Part shown: in pieces, positions 1 through 11,418 of the stretch
Numbering within the stretch: the first letter of the stretch is position 1
How the letters are laid out: each line of letters begins with the position of its first letter
Assembly (NCBI GenBank): GCA_017655985.1
Contig: JACJVS010000005.1
Location: forward strand, 3,286,001 to 3,350,000
DNA length: 64,000 nt
From: Incumbomyces delicatus
Taxonomy: Eukaryota; Ascomycota; Eurotiomycetes; Chaetothyriales; Trichomeriaceae
Direction of reading: 5' to 3'
Notes under the pieces: model-generated
Database searches by the model: none
Told to the model about the DNA's origin: nothing
What the model saw: only the letters and a program-made list of their open reading frames with translations
Translations under genes and position numbers: made by a program

Positions 1-1991
1 ATAAAGAAAACGGTCTTCCAATGAATTGCGTTTTTACAAATCACAATATTGAGGCTCGAGTTTGGGGGGAGGGATGCTCACCGTAGGACTTCCAGCTGCC
101 TCACACCAAAATTCGGCATCCTCACGAGTCGTTGACAGACACCGCAGCACGAGATTGGCGACCTTGCGTCCTCAGATGTGTCATCGAAGTGTGTGGCGCT
201 GTCATCCTAACCCTATCCTCCGCATATTAGGTGCTCCTCTTAATCTACGTTCGTTGACATCCACATGGCCGGCCTGAAAGTATATGTATGGTGTTGCATT
301 GCTGTCGGCTAGTTCGACCAGTGGAAGTCTGGCCAGTAAGATCAAACTTGACGGCCTGCTTACGTACGTAGCGTCGGCTTGGAACAGGCGCGCTGGGGGC
401 CAATAATGAAAACCACCTCTAGGATACTTAGTAGGTGCTGTGATTGGTCGGCGGATCCCAAGAAGGCCGGAGGGCGGAAAACTTGAACGCAGACCACGGC
501 AACGCCCATCACAGGCTAAATGGTCAGTCTCACATTGTATCAAGAGAAGTTGACCCCCGATAAATGACCATTCTCCGAATAAAGAAGTGATTCTCGAGCC
601 CTAAAGACTCTGCACATACTCCGAATGTACTACTATCTGTCATCGGAAGCCTCAAAGCCCGAATAAAACTCGGTGTTGACAATTACTTCGGCGATTTCAC
701 GGAATACGAACTAGAAACACCTTGCCCTCCAAATGCCTTCGTCGGGCTTGGGTAAGGACACCACTGCTACGGAGCTATTGTAGATATTTCGTAGGTGCCA
801 GCAAATCAACGGGGCGCCACACAACCCCAGGCCACACATGTCGGCTGTTCAATTTTAAACGGCCTGCCTCAATGCTCCTTCATATCAACGATTGAGGCAT
901 CGCTGAGATTGCAGGGAAGTGAAATGCAAGCAAATTCGGGTCAGCGTCATGTCATCACCGAGCATTCAGCAAACCTGTTTTGACATCGCTACCCGCCATG
1001 TCAGGCCATAGACAAGAATGCATGTAGCGTAATGTAGCTGTGCACGGAAAAGAAGGAGAGGCAAATTGAATTCATCCTTGGCAAAACGCCCAATCCTCTC
1101 TCCGCTGCTTTTGTCTGGAAAAATGAGCTTCGACTACCGACCCGCGGCGTGCCGCGAGAAACACTAAAACGCCGAGATGCCGTTCTCCAAGACGAGCCTG
1201 AGAATGCAGGCTTCCCAGCATGACTAAGATTGACTTCTGAATTTCTGGAACAGGGTTTGCTAGGCCCTGCCCTACAAGGCTGTGCCCCAGATCGCGCGTT
1301 TCAAACGAGCCAATCACACCCCACACGCCAGGATCGCCGTTTCGCCCCCAAGTCGTACCGTATTGTAATGTGCCTAATCACACCTCTTACCCCCGCCAGT
1401 ATCTGGCCTCGACCTCACTCCCAACAGTGGCCTGCACCCAAAGAAAGAAAAGAAGTTAAAAAACCACCCCTGAATATTGAGAAAGCTGATCTGTGAAGCC
1501 ATCGCAATGGATGAAAGCTGTAGGTCATTGAGGAGGGGTTCGCTTGGGTTTTTGACTGCAGGTGCTGCGACTTGATCTGCCAGAGACTTTGCCACTTGTA
1601 TTTGCGCTCGCTCTTGCACTTGATTCCGGAGGTGTAGGTGTCGACCACGCCTGTAGCAGCCAAGCCTCGAAAGGTTCGGATGGAGCCGGTTCTGTGCCTG
1701 GCGTCCGAGCAAGCGCTAAGAATTTGCGATCAAGATTGATATCTGCAGTTGAAAAATTCAGGGCTGGATGCGCTTGAGCAACTGCGATGTGCTGAGATAA
1801 CGCAAGGGCTTTGTTGGTATTGTTAGCCTGTTGAGCCGCTTCATATCCATGGAAAAGAGAGGAGGGAGTCGTGAAGCTCGGTACGATGACAGAACCTGTG
1901 TAGGTGTTGGTCAGTGAGGGTGTTGCTAGTATTTGGTATTTAGGGAAGATTCCTCCGGGAACCTGTGCAAACTTCGTTGGTCCTTGTAAAG
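1..1991. other. Gene-poor left edge
   Basis: I see no gene that I can support here. Only short open frames are present, none with a recognisable domain. The longest, 166 codons on the minus strand at 1525-2025, overlaps the last exon of the NmrA-like gene. It is rich in Ala, Ser and Thr and is treated as doubtful. Confidence 0.5.
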
Positions 1992-3035
1992 TCAGAAGTT
2001 GCAGTGTAGTCCGTCGCTTAGGCAAGTAAATTGCGCTCCTTCCCGGCCTCTAGAAAAAACAGCCAGACACCAGCAAAAGAGCTGGGTTTGCCTGCCGCCA
2101 AGGGCGTCGAGGCTCAGAATCCGAATTTGTAGATAATCAATACAAAGAATCTGAGGGGGCAGATTCTGAGAGTTCAATACTTGCTCAAACCGCTCTCGGC
2201 CACCAGCAGGGCAGCATTTCGCAAACAACGGCGTCACGAATTACGGATGCAGGACGAGTACTCACCCCGGACTCTAGAGCAAATGTCAATCAGATCTGAC
2301 ATGGTCAATCTCTCCGTACAAAATTTGAATTCCTTTGGCCACAATGCCACGTCTTCGAAAGCCTGTAATGCGGCAATCAGGTACCGTGCAACATCACGGG
2401 TGCTTGTCAAGCATATTGCTATTTCCTCATTACCAGGCACCACTGGTATCGTGGTCTTGCCAGCTCGCAGGTCAACAAGGAAGTTGCCTTCGTCGCCGAT
2501 GGCTCCGTGTCGGTTGCCGAAAGTACCGATTTGTAGCGCATTGAGGCCGCCGGGTCCGAATCGCTCGTAAAAGACGCCGCAGGTGAAGATGGTGTAGCGC
2601 ATTGAACTCTCGTTTTGATGGCGCTCGAGCCGTGAGATGAGCTCATTCCATTCTTGCAGGCCCGTCAATGGAGTGCGACACTGCTCAGGCCCAGAAAATG
2701 CCGAAGGGACGAAATGGCGAACTTGGGCCTCCGCAGCAGCTTCTATTAAAGCCAGCTGTGGAGGGCCACTGATGGTAGAAATGACCACGTCAATACCCTT
2801 GAGCGTGTATGCGAGGGATTGCTGGGAGTCATAGGACACTACGAGAACTTGCCAGCCTCGGTCCTTCAAGCCTGTATTGGCCTGCGTCAGTCAGCAAGCG
2901 CAGCACTAAGGGGCTCAGGAGCGCGGAATGTACTGTTCTTGTCAAAAAGACGAAGTCGTGCGATGTGATCTGGGTGAGATAGTATGCTATGAATTGTGCA
3001 AGGCCATTCGTGCCTGCAATCGCGATTTTCATCAT
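1992..3035 (-). CDS. NmrA-like / isoflavone-reductase-like NAD(P)-binding protein
   Basis: Three exons are proposed: 2934-3035, 2266-2881 and 1992-2194, giving about 306 residues, which is normal for the family. The start is the tandem Met before the Rossmann strand KIAIAGTNGLA (a relaxed GxxGxxG dinucleotide loop). Exon 2 carries the segments DVVISTISG and VRHFVPSAFSG, the usual NmrA-like middle part. Intron 1 (52 nt) ends CTGACTGACGCAG. Intron 2 (71 nt) opens with a perfect GTGAGT, and joining at 2194 restores an ORF beginning ERFEQVL. NmrA-like proteins are non-classical short-chain dehydrogenase relatives. Some are redox-sensing regulators and some are reductases, and the sequence does not decide which. 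The last exon is the least certain. Confidence 0.75.
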
Positions 3036-4698
3036 CGTCGTCGATGTTGCTACGGCGTGATCTGCGGAGGCACAGGCCAGACATAGCAGCATCGACCGAG
3101 CTTCCCAAGACCTATATACCAAGGCGAGCAATGTCTCCGCTAATTTCTCATTGTTCTGTGTACACCGGAATTCAGAGCAGTGGAGAAACGAAATGAGCTG
3201 GCGAGGTAGGCTGGGGTGTGCTGAAAGGGGCAGCACAGATAAGACATTCGGCGTACAAAGCTGCAGAACACTTCAAAATTAGGAAACAGTGAACATGAAA
3301 CGTTGATCCACGACGCATCGGGCCAGGCGCTTAGACAACTTAGAGTGAAGGTGCAGACATCTAAGGTAACAGTTCGTGTACCTGCAGCCGTTTCGAGAGC
3401 ATACCACATGGCACATGTTGGGTCCAGCCTTAAGCCTAACCTGCATGAGATTTGGAGAGCCATCATGCGGCTAGCGGCAGCTTTGCTTCCATCCAAAAGC
3501 GGTAGGTGGATGCATATTGTGGCTTTTGACTCATTTGGAAGACCTAGACCACTGTCGACAAGGGCCTTACGTACTGTGACCATACCTAAATAAAGGAGAA
3601 CCGAAGAGTATAGCCGTGTCAAGGGGACCGTTTGAGAGACCTTCTTGGAGATTGCGCTGCCGGCACTGTGCGTCCTCAGTGGCTATTCGAATCTAATTGG
3701 ATGGTGCAGGAGGCTGTCAGGCACATGGCTAGGCCGGGTATTGCGACAATTCGATGACTGAACCGGCTGCATCTCGCCCAGGCCGCCCACTATGACAGTT
3801 CAGAATGGATCTGCAAAGAGCCATGCGATGGATATCAGTCACCCGGCCGTAAAAGCTGATGACAGGGTCAACATGGAGGCAGGCCTTATTTGGAAGCCCG
3901 CGCAAACAGAGAGCATAGATGGCGGAAACACTAATTGCAACTATATTGACCATGCACGTCTGCGAGTGGCAAATGAGAAGGGCCGGAACAGTATGTATTT
4001 TCGTTTTCAGCAAGGTCGCTACCTGTTGCCATGTGGCGAGGCGAGAATGTACTTTCGTCGTAGCTTGATCGACAGCGACCTAAAGGAGTAGTCCTCCGGC
4101 GATACCCATTAGGGTAATTTTGGCAGCGATTATCTCCGCCCGACCTGATGGCCAAAGTTAGCACAGGATCACGTGTCTTCCCGTGACAGATCGTTGCTGC
4201 AACAGGAACGAGTGCATCGGAAAATAGGCCACCTTTCAACCAATTAAATGGCATGCACTCTTGGAAATGCATAAGTTTGGCGGAGACAATGCATCAAGGC
4301 CAATTATACCGACCATAATCTTGAAGAATGTGGAAGATATTCCCCAGCTATGCGTATACCTGACTCCACATACTTCGCAATCGCCTGGGCAGAATGTCTG
4401 ATGTCTGGGTGTATATATGTAAAAGGTGCCCGTGACTGAAGGCTTAGGAATGACGAAAGGACAAGCCTCACGTGAAGCCTCTGGCGGCGTGTCTGGCCGA
4501 GGCAAGTGGAGAGTCCATCGAGCCTTTCCTCTCCCGACCTTGGCGCGCATTCTCTCAGCGGAACGCGTCTGTCTGGCGCGACGTCAACTTGAAAGTTTTG
4601 CACCACTCGCAGCGTGTTCTCCCTCTCATTGCGCCTTGCTGATGATACTCGCGTACTTTGCTCGCTGTCCTTAATCACTGTGCTATCTTTAAATCGCC
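3036..4698. other. Intergenic stretch without a supported gene
   Basis: This 1.7 kb lies between the divergent NmrA-like and homeodomain genes. Open frames here are short, overlap on both strands and match no family I know. Its right end should hold the homeodomain gene promoter. Confidence 0.5.
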
Positions 4699-6354
4699 AT
4701 GCCAGACCCTCATGTCGCCCTCGTACAACCAGCCCATGCTGCAGCGCACCTAATGCCGGCGGCCCCAACTGCGCATCCAGAACCTGACTCGTTCCCGCTC
4801 GAAACGCCACTAGGAGCAAGACAAAAGCGGCGACGAACAAGGTGAGAGTTGCTGCTGTGCCTGAAACGCGGATTGCAGCTGACACTTGAGTAAGCCCCCG
4901 CGACCATGCCATCCTCGAGTCGGCGTATCAGAAGAACTCCAAACCCGACAAAGAGGAGCGCCTGAGCCTTGTGCAGCAGGTCGACTTGGGCGAGAAAGAG
5001 GTGCAGGTACGTTGAGACCGGCTCTGTTCAATCATGGGTGCATGGTGCTAAAACGGATCGATAGGTTTGGTTCCAGAACCGGAGGCAAAACGATCGTCGA
5101 AAATCCAAGCCTCTGCAACCGCACGAACTCATCCCTCACTTCCGCAACGGCGTTCCTGTCGAGGCCACAAAGCAACTTCCCAGCCCTCAAGCAAGCCAGA
5201 GTGTGGCAAGTGATCCTACCATCAATTTAGCCGTCCTAGCCACGAGCACTTCGGAACCTGAACGATCCTCGCCCCGGTCCAACTTGAACGACATCCCGTC
5301 AATCCTCAATAGATCGGATGCTGCGACATCTCTCAGTCCTGCCACGCCGACGCAAAGTAGCCCTATCAACGCCATCATGCTAGCAACACCTCCCTCGAGC
5401 TCCCAATGCACAGGACAGCGAGCCATTACCTCGTCCGTCGAAACAGCCAACAAGCAACCCATCCTCTCAGAAGGTCAGGCCACTAAAAAGAGGAGTCATG
5501 AAGACATGGTCGGAGTCGCAGTCAAGGACGCCCAAAGGGAGGAACCCGGACCATGCGCCAAAACTTTGCGGCGTACATCCTCCTTTGTAAGACTTGCTGT
5601 TTCGGCAGATGGCTCCGCCAAGGTACGCCTCAACGACGAGACAACGCCCTCACCACCGAAGGAAAGGCCGCCGCCTCCGCCCAATATGGTAGCCCGCAAG
5701 AAGTCAGTTCTGACGAGAGCTCAGAGCGATGTGTCGAGCGGCTTCAATTTTCTCGACGCTGCTAGACCTGCCAAAGGTGCCATTGGCCGTTCCCGCGATG
5801 CAAGGACATGGGAGTTCTATTGTGACAGGTCCGCCAGATCTTCACTTGCGTCGCGTGCTGAAGAAGCCGCAACAGGGTCCGCTGTTGGTGCCCTAGGCTT
5901 GGTGCGCTCTGCAAACCAGAGAAGAAGCCAGGCTCTGAATGCGAATCCAAGTAAACAGAACAATCTTCGACACACTCGGCCAAGTACGCGTGCAAAACCA
6001 ACTCTTGCACGAACACATTCCTCGATGGCCCGGCTGCAGAGTTCCGACGAGGTGGCTGATGACACCAGGAAGGATTCGAAGCAAAACCATCCTCGGCGGA
6101 GCTCTGGCAGCGACTCGGACAAGGAGAATTGGGCTCCCGGCACCAGAAACTCTGTCCACGATCTTCGGCGCACAGAATATCCTGCGCAGACGTCGGCTAT
6201 CCTGCAAGGACATGGCCATCCACCACCCGCGCCCGCGCTTCCAAGCACGAATGACCAGGAGAACCGGCCCGTTGCCACGACCGGAAAGGCTAAAGGCGAG
6301 GATCTAGATTGCGTGCATGGCCTTCTTTCCCTCAGCCAAGGTGCCTGGCGCTGA
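4699..6354 (+). CDS. Homeodomain transcription factor (fungal YOX1-like)
   Basis: Exons 4699-4841, 4895-5006 and 5065-6354 join in frame to about 514 residues. Splicing is needed to see the homeodomain. It starts at the basic KRRRT in exon 1, continues with DHAILESAYQKN and LGEKEVQ in exon 2, and completes recognition helix 3 (VWFQNRRQNDRRKSK) across the second junction. WFQNRR is the homeodomain signature. The introns are 53 and 58 nt, and the first has an AGCTGAC branch-like site. The rest is Ser/Pro-rich and presumably disordered, with a basic SDKENW stretch and a short C-terminal LLSLSQGAWR motif. The likely role is nuclear sequence-specific DNA binding. In yeasts the related Yox1/Yhp1 repress cell-cycle genes, but the role here is inferred only. 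The start Met follows an in-frame TAA at 4690. Confidence 0.88.
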
Positions 6355-6992
6355 CATTGATAAAGTACTGTCGAATGCTGCCGTAATGTCGAGATGTGTG
6401 TCGGGCTATTCGACCTGGTGCGATGTGCGGGTGAGCAGAATGAAGCTGCGAAGAAAGAGGAAAGATCTTCGACCACTCGAGCTTCAGGTCGGTTGCGATC
6501 GTAAGAAGGAGCACATACAGCGAACACAGTGAATTCTTTTGCAGTTTGATCTGATGTGCTATCTCTACTTCCGACGGTCAAATTCCTTCGCGGGTTATAA
6601 ACATTGATAATAGATAGCCTCCCCACCTCGGGGTTTAGTTCGAGTCTTGCTACGTTCGGGCCGTATTGTCTGCGTTTCCATTGCGGTGCGCCTATGTCTC
6701 TACTGACCATGAAGCATGCCCTCGTGCTAGGTAATCCCTCGTACGCTAACTCATACCCCTTCGAGCGGTAGGTTGAACGGTCTGTCTATTATATACCGGT
6801 TCTTGCACTGCTATTACTTGCGCTCCTGTGAAGCTATCGAATAACGCGCGGCTCGCCTTTCCATTTGAGTTCCCGCTCTACCGCCTCGATTGCAATTAGC
6901 ACTGCGATCGCTTCCGGTATGCCAATCCTTGCTGCCTCAACTACTGTTCATCGAGCTTCTCCCTCGAATACGATTTTAGGCTCTTTTGCAAA
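6355..6992. other. Intergenic, promoter of the next gene
   Basis: No coding signal is recognised. The region should contain the 3' UTR of the homeodomain gene and the promoter and 5' UTR of the kinase gene at 6993. Confidence 0.5.
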
Positions 6993-8840
6993 ATGAGTTG
7001 GTTCCGCCGACAGCTCCTCAAATCTTTTCGGTCCGTGAAGCCGGCTCAGCCAACTTCGCCCTCATCGCCGCATTCTCGGCAGTCGACAATGACTTCGCAC
7101 GACGCCGACATTCTTCGAGACTGCGATGTGGAGCAATTTTCCAAATACACCTCGGGTCGATGGCTCTGGAATGAGAAGTATCAGCTTGCTCGCCGTTACG
7201 TTAAGTTCGACCTACCGGGACTTCTCCAAGTCTCAGCGCAAGCGATCGGAGCTCGCTTTTGCATCAAGGTTGAGAAACTGCCTGAAGGAAACTTCAGCAA
7301 GGTCTTCCTGATTACCATGGACGACGGCCGAGAACTAATCGCCAAACTCCCGAACCCGAATGCTGGGCAGCCGCACTTTACGACAGCCAGCGAAGTCGCC
7401 ACCATGGACTACGTATAGGCTCCGTAACTCATTACATCTGATGATTTCTGACATAAAGTTACCGTTGCAGGTTCGAAATGTCCTTGGTATCCCGGCGCCC
7501 CAGGTATATGGCTGGAGCTCCTCGATAGACAATCCCGTTAGAGCAGAGTACATCCTGATAGAACGCAGTGGAGGGGTGGAATTGGGCAAGGTATGGCATG
7601 ACATGCCTTGGGAGGAAAGACTTGAGGTTATTAGGACCTTGGTTGGGTACGAGAAAGCCTTTGTTTCTGCCAATCTTCCTATGTACGGGAGCTTGTATTA
7701 TGCGAAGGACCTACCTAGCCCGAGCCCAAGTCAATTTCTTGACTCCGTCAACTCGATAGACAAGGGAGAAGCCTTCGTAATCGGTCCGACAACTAACAGG
7801 GCGTTCTTCGACCAAGGAAGAGACTCTGTCGAAGTAAATCGAGGGCCATGTTAAATCCCTTACCTTCCATGTCACGCTCGTCCCAAGCTGATTAGATGAC
7901 AGGGTCTTCACTCAACGAATTTGTCCATTCCCGCGCCGCCCGAGAGCTAGCGTGCATCAATAAATTCTCATCGTATCCTGGTCAGCAAGGGCTGTTCAGC
8001 GGTCCCAACCAATACCGTCCAACCAGAGCATTGAAGGTCGGAGTCCTCCGGGATTATCTGAAAGTCGCAACCCAGATTCTGCCCAACGATGTCAACCTGT
8101 CAAAGCCGACTCTATGGCACTCCGATCTGCATAGTGACAACATCTTCGTTGACCCTTCCCAGCAGACAAGAATCCTCAATATCATCGACTGGCAAGCGGT
8201 CAATGTTGCCCCGCTCTTCCTCCAAGCACGCCATCCTTCGCTCATCGAGTTTGAAGGGCCAATACCAGAAGGCTTTGAGCCCATAACACTACCCAATAAT
8301 TTCAATGAAATGAGCGAGGAGGCACAACACCAAGCCAAGAATCTCCGGGCTGCCCAGTCTCTCTATAAGCTCTATGAAATCTTCATGCTCCGACGATGCC
8401 CGGAGATTGCTCATGCGCTGCACTTTCGAGACACTCTGCCTGGTCAAATTACTGGATTGGCAAGCTCAATCTTCAGCGACGGAGAGCCAATCCTCCAGGG
8501 AATGCTCATTCGACTTCAGGACGAGTGGGCTGCATATGTTAGGTCTTCCATACCGTGTCCCCTTTCCTTTACTACCGAGGATAGGACGCAGCAGCAACGT
8601 CTCGAGGCGTGTTGGAGCGAAGGTGTCGAGCTAATGCATGAGATTTTGACCGAGATTGGCGCATACCAGGGATGGGATGGTTGGGTTAATCATAACAACT
8701 ACCCCGTGTATAAGGAGCGGTTGGCCCGATGTCGGGAAAACTTTCTCAATCGCTACGCAAGAACCGAAGAGGAGAGAAGTCAATGGATCCAAGCCTGGCC
8801 GTTTGAAGACAACACATCCGCCAACTTCTCTATCCCATAG
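6993..8840 (+). CDS. Mitochondrial AIM9-like aminoglycoside-phosphotransferase-fold kinase
   Basis: Exons 6993-7412, 7471-7849 and 7903-8840 give 578 residues in frame. The N-terminus (MSWFRRQLLKSFRS) is Arg/Ser-rich with no acidic residues, as in mitochondrial presequences, which favours this Met over the one at 7089. The kinase core shows a nucleotide-binding segment EGNFSKVFLITMDDG, a following Lys (LIAKLPNP), the catalytic HSDLHSDNIFVD loop and the metal-binding IIDWQAVNVAPLF. Intron 1 (58 nt) and intron 2 (53 nt) are both GT-AG. The second junction creates the Trp of a conserved RGPW segment. The fold belongs to the APH/choline-kinase superfamily, and yeast Aim9 is mitochondrial with unknown substrate. 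It is the first of three such kinases in this window. Confidence 0.88.
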
Positions 8841-9566
8841 ACCGGCAAAATGGACGCTTTTCTACCGGTAAACAGTAAAGTTTGTTGGAATTTTGGTGTG
8901 AAAATGTACAGTACATGTGTAAGAGAGAGAAGGGAAAAAAAGGAAGGGGAGGGGAGAAGGGGGTGACTTTGAAAGCCCAAGTTTGACGAATGGATGAAAA
9001 CCGGGTTTCGGTTTTGAATGCCAAGTTTAGAAGAGCATCATCAGATATTCCTGCCCAGTCCAGTTCAAGTGTTGCTCCCACCGTCGTGGCTTACAATGTA
9101 CTTCACCGCGACGCCGCAGAAGCATCGGCCTTCCAAACAAAGCTTAGCGGCGCTGGTATACGTAAAGACTGCTTTCTATTCTCGCTACGACGTCTGTCTC
9201 AACTCTCGAAGATGTACGGTACTTGTTGCGATAACGTCTGGGTGCAAGGCATTGAGGAGGTCCCGCAGGTCCTGACCGTCATAACACATGGACTGGACAT
9301 GCGGGTCTATGACGCCAAGATAATCGTTATCAACCTGAGCGTCAACGCGCATTCGATTGAGGTGCCACCTGCAAGACTGGCGGTGTACGTTGTATAAAGC
9401 CAGTATCACTGTGTGTTTACGGAGAAAGCTTCTATTTGGCACCACAGGCACTTTACTTTGATATAATCTCCCATCGCGCCTCGTCCAATCTTGCCATTAG
9501 TCTGGAGTCCATCGCCATTGACTATTTTCTTCGACCTCAAAACAGCATAGAGCAGGAGACTCGAAA
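8841..9566. other. Intergenic, no gene seen
   Basis: The region holds a purine-rich run near 8930-8970 (GAGAAGGGAAAAAAAGGAAG-like) and a short unsupported open frame (8990-9397, 135 codons) with no family resemblance. Confidence 0.5.
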
Positions 9567-11069
9567 ATGCAGCGTCTTGGCGCCGGCAAGCAGGCTAGCA
9601 TCGCTGTCATCGGGGCCGGAGTGTCAGGTCTTCGTTGCGCGGACCTCTTGACGCGAGCAGGTGCCAAGGTTACAGTCTTCGAAGCTCGGGATCGGGTCGG
9701 TGGTCGAGTACATCAGGTCACTAACGGTGGCTTCCTCATTGATGTGGGCTCGAACTGGATTCACGGCACGAAGGGAAACCCAATCATGCATTTGGCCGAG
9801 AGGACGGGAAGTGAAATCCTGTATCCCAAGGATGAGCGCGTCGCCTATGACACTCATGGTGCACGTCGATCGAAAGAAGAATCGGCCGCATTAGCAGAGT
9901 GCCTCTGGGGTTCAATTCTTCAAGCATTTAAATACAGCGGCGAAAACTGTGCCAGTATCAGCAGTAACCGGAGTCTTCCTGAATGGCTTAGGGAACAGTG
10001 GTCGCAACGGTATTCCGGTCAGGACCGCTTCATTCATGATCTTGTGGAGGAGTCTAGGATGTGGGGCCAGTTTGTGGGTAGCCCCATTGAACGACAAACG
10101 CTCAAGTTCTTTTGGTTGGAGGATGGCATGGAGGGTGAGAATGTGTTCGTGGCGGATACCTATCACAAAATCCTGCAAGAGATTGCAAAACCTGCACTTG
10201 CCCGGGCAGACGTGAGGTTGAACACCAAGGTGGAGCGTATCAACTACCGGGATTCTGACGGTCAGGAAGCGTTGGTCAAAGTCTTGACTTCAGAAGGCTT
10301 GAAGCTCGAGTTTGATGAGGTTGTGGTGACTTGCCCACTTGGTTGGCTGAAACGTCATGCTCATGCTGCCTTCGCACCTGCATTGCCTCACCGCCTCACG
10401 GAAGCTATCGAGAACATCGGTTATGGCGCTTTAGAAAAGCTCTACATCACTTTTCCTGAGGCATTCTGGCTCGACAATGGTAACATTGCATCGTACCCCT
10501 GCTTTACAACTTTCCACAACCCTACAGGGTATCATCCAATCATCATGGCACAGAAAATCAAAACTGCATCATGGAACCAAAGTATTCTTTCATTACAACA
10601 CCTTCCCGGACAGTCAGCACAACCGACTCTCCTGTTCTACATGATGGGGGATGCTGGTGCATACGTCACTTCAAGGATTCAGGGCATGGAAGTGCATGGC
10701 GAAGAATACAACGCAACGCTGCGGTCTTTCGCTGAACCGTTTTATAGCTTGCTGCCCAACTACGATGCATCACGGCCAGAGTGCTTGCCGGCCAGCTTCT
10801 ACCAGACCACGTGGCAGACTGATGCTCATGCAGGCTACGGCTCCTATTCCGCGTTCAGGACAGGTCTGGAGCATGCTGATGAGGACATAGAAGTCATGCG
10901 GAACTCTGGCGGCCTCGGTGATGCTGGAAGAGGTCTTTGGCTGGCTGGTGAGCATACTGCTCCATTCGTGGCGCTCGGTACAACGACAGGCGCGTTTTGG
11001 AGTGGAGAAGAGGTGGCGCTGCGGATAGCCAAGCGGTATGGATTGAGTATTGCCAGAGCCGAATTGTAG
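9567..11069 (+). CDS. Flavin amine oxidase (FMS1/polyamine-oxidase-like)
   Basis: This is a single-exon gene of 500 residues. The N-terminal FAD-binding motif IAVIGAGVSGLRCA (residues 12-25) is followed by the E39 ribose-binding segment FEARDRVGGRVH and the GSNWIHG substrate/flavin loop typical of polyamine oxidases. The C-terminal flavin segment GLWLAGEHTAPFVALGTTTGAFWSG closes the FAD domain. Family members oxidise spermine, spermidine or acetylated polyamines, giving hydrogen peroxide and an aminoaldehyde. Substrate choice cannot be read from sequence. The C-terminus (AEL) is not an SKL-type peroxisomal signal and no leader is seen, so cytosol is the default. Confidence 0.9.
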   Translation: MQRLGAGKQASIAVIGAGVSGLRCADLLTRAGAKVTVFEARDRVGGRVHQVTNGGFLIDVGSNWIHGTKGNPIMHLAERTGSEILYPKDERVAYDTHGARRSKEESAALAECLWGSILQAFKYSGENCASISSNRSLPEWLREQWSQRYSGQDRFIHDLVEESRMWGQFVGSPIERQTLKFFWLEDGMEGENVFVADTYHKILQEIAKPALARADVRLNTKVERINYRDSDGQEALVKVLTSEGLKLEFDEVVVTCPLGWLKRHAHAAFAPALPHRLTEAIENIGYGALEKLYITFPEAFWLDNGNIASYPCFTTFHNPTGYHPIIMAQKIKTASWNQSILSLQHLPGQSAQPTLLFYMMGDAGAYVTSRIQGMEVHGEEYNATLRSFAEPFYSLLPNYDASRPECLPASFYQTTWQTDAHAGYGSYSAFRTGLEHADEDIEVMRNSGGLGDAGRGLWLAGEHTAPFVALGTTTGAFWSGEEVALRIAKRYGLSIARAEL

Positions 11070-11418
11070 ACGACCAAAGAAGCTCAAAGCATGTTAGAAG
11101 ACTTTGCTTTCGATGCAGCCCGGCAGGCGAACTCGGGGCAAGAATCTCTGCCATCAGCTACCACTCTGCAGGCACCTAAAGCACCCACGTGAGCACCCTA
11201 TGCACGTGGTTGAATTCTTGCCCTTAGCTGCTGGCAAAAGTTCGGCAGAGCGGATTTTTCTCTAAGTTGCTCCGACGTGCGGCACGGAATTGGAGAAAAC
11301 TTTTGTCGATGACTGTTTTCCACCACCGATCGATCGAAGATAATTTTGCTCTTACTTGTCATGAAATTCTAGGCTGCCGACTCTTCTTTACTCCTTCACA
11401 CTCGTTCCAACAGCCGCA
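11070..11418 (+). promoter_or_regulatory. Intergenic upstream of ARG8 with two CACGTG E-boxes
   Basis: This 349-bp space between the amine oxidase stop and the ARG8 start contains two CACGTG sites, at 11186-11191 and 11203-11208. CACGTG is the core bound by bHLH factors of the Cbf1/Pho4 type. I did not find a clear TGACTCA general-amino-acid-control site. Function is inferred from motif only. Confidence 0.35.

Noticed and set aside
1525..2025. 166-codon minus-strand frame after the NmrA-like gene
   Set aside because: It overlaps the proposed last exon, has no recognisable domain and an Ala/Ser/Thr-rich end. I could not connect it to the gene by a convincing splice site.
4304..4912. 202-codon minus-strand frame
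   Set aside because: It lies opposite the first exons of the homeodomain gene, whose splicing and domain are clear. Its composition is that of an antisense frame.
5817..6710. 297-codon minus-strand frame
   Set aside because: It is antisense to the Ser/Arg-rich part of the homeodomain gene and has no domain of its own.
8990..9397. 135-codon plus-strand frame between kinase and amine oxidase
   Set aside because: It has no family resemblance, no splice-supported extension and no clear coding bias.
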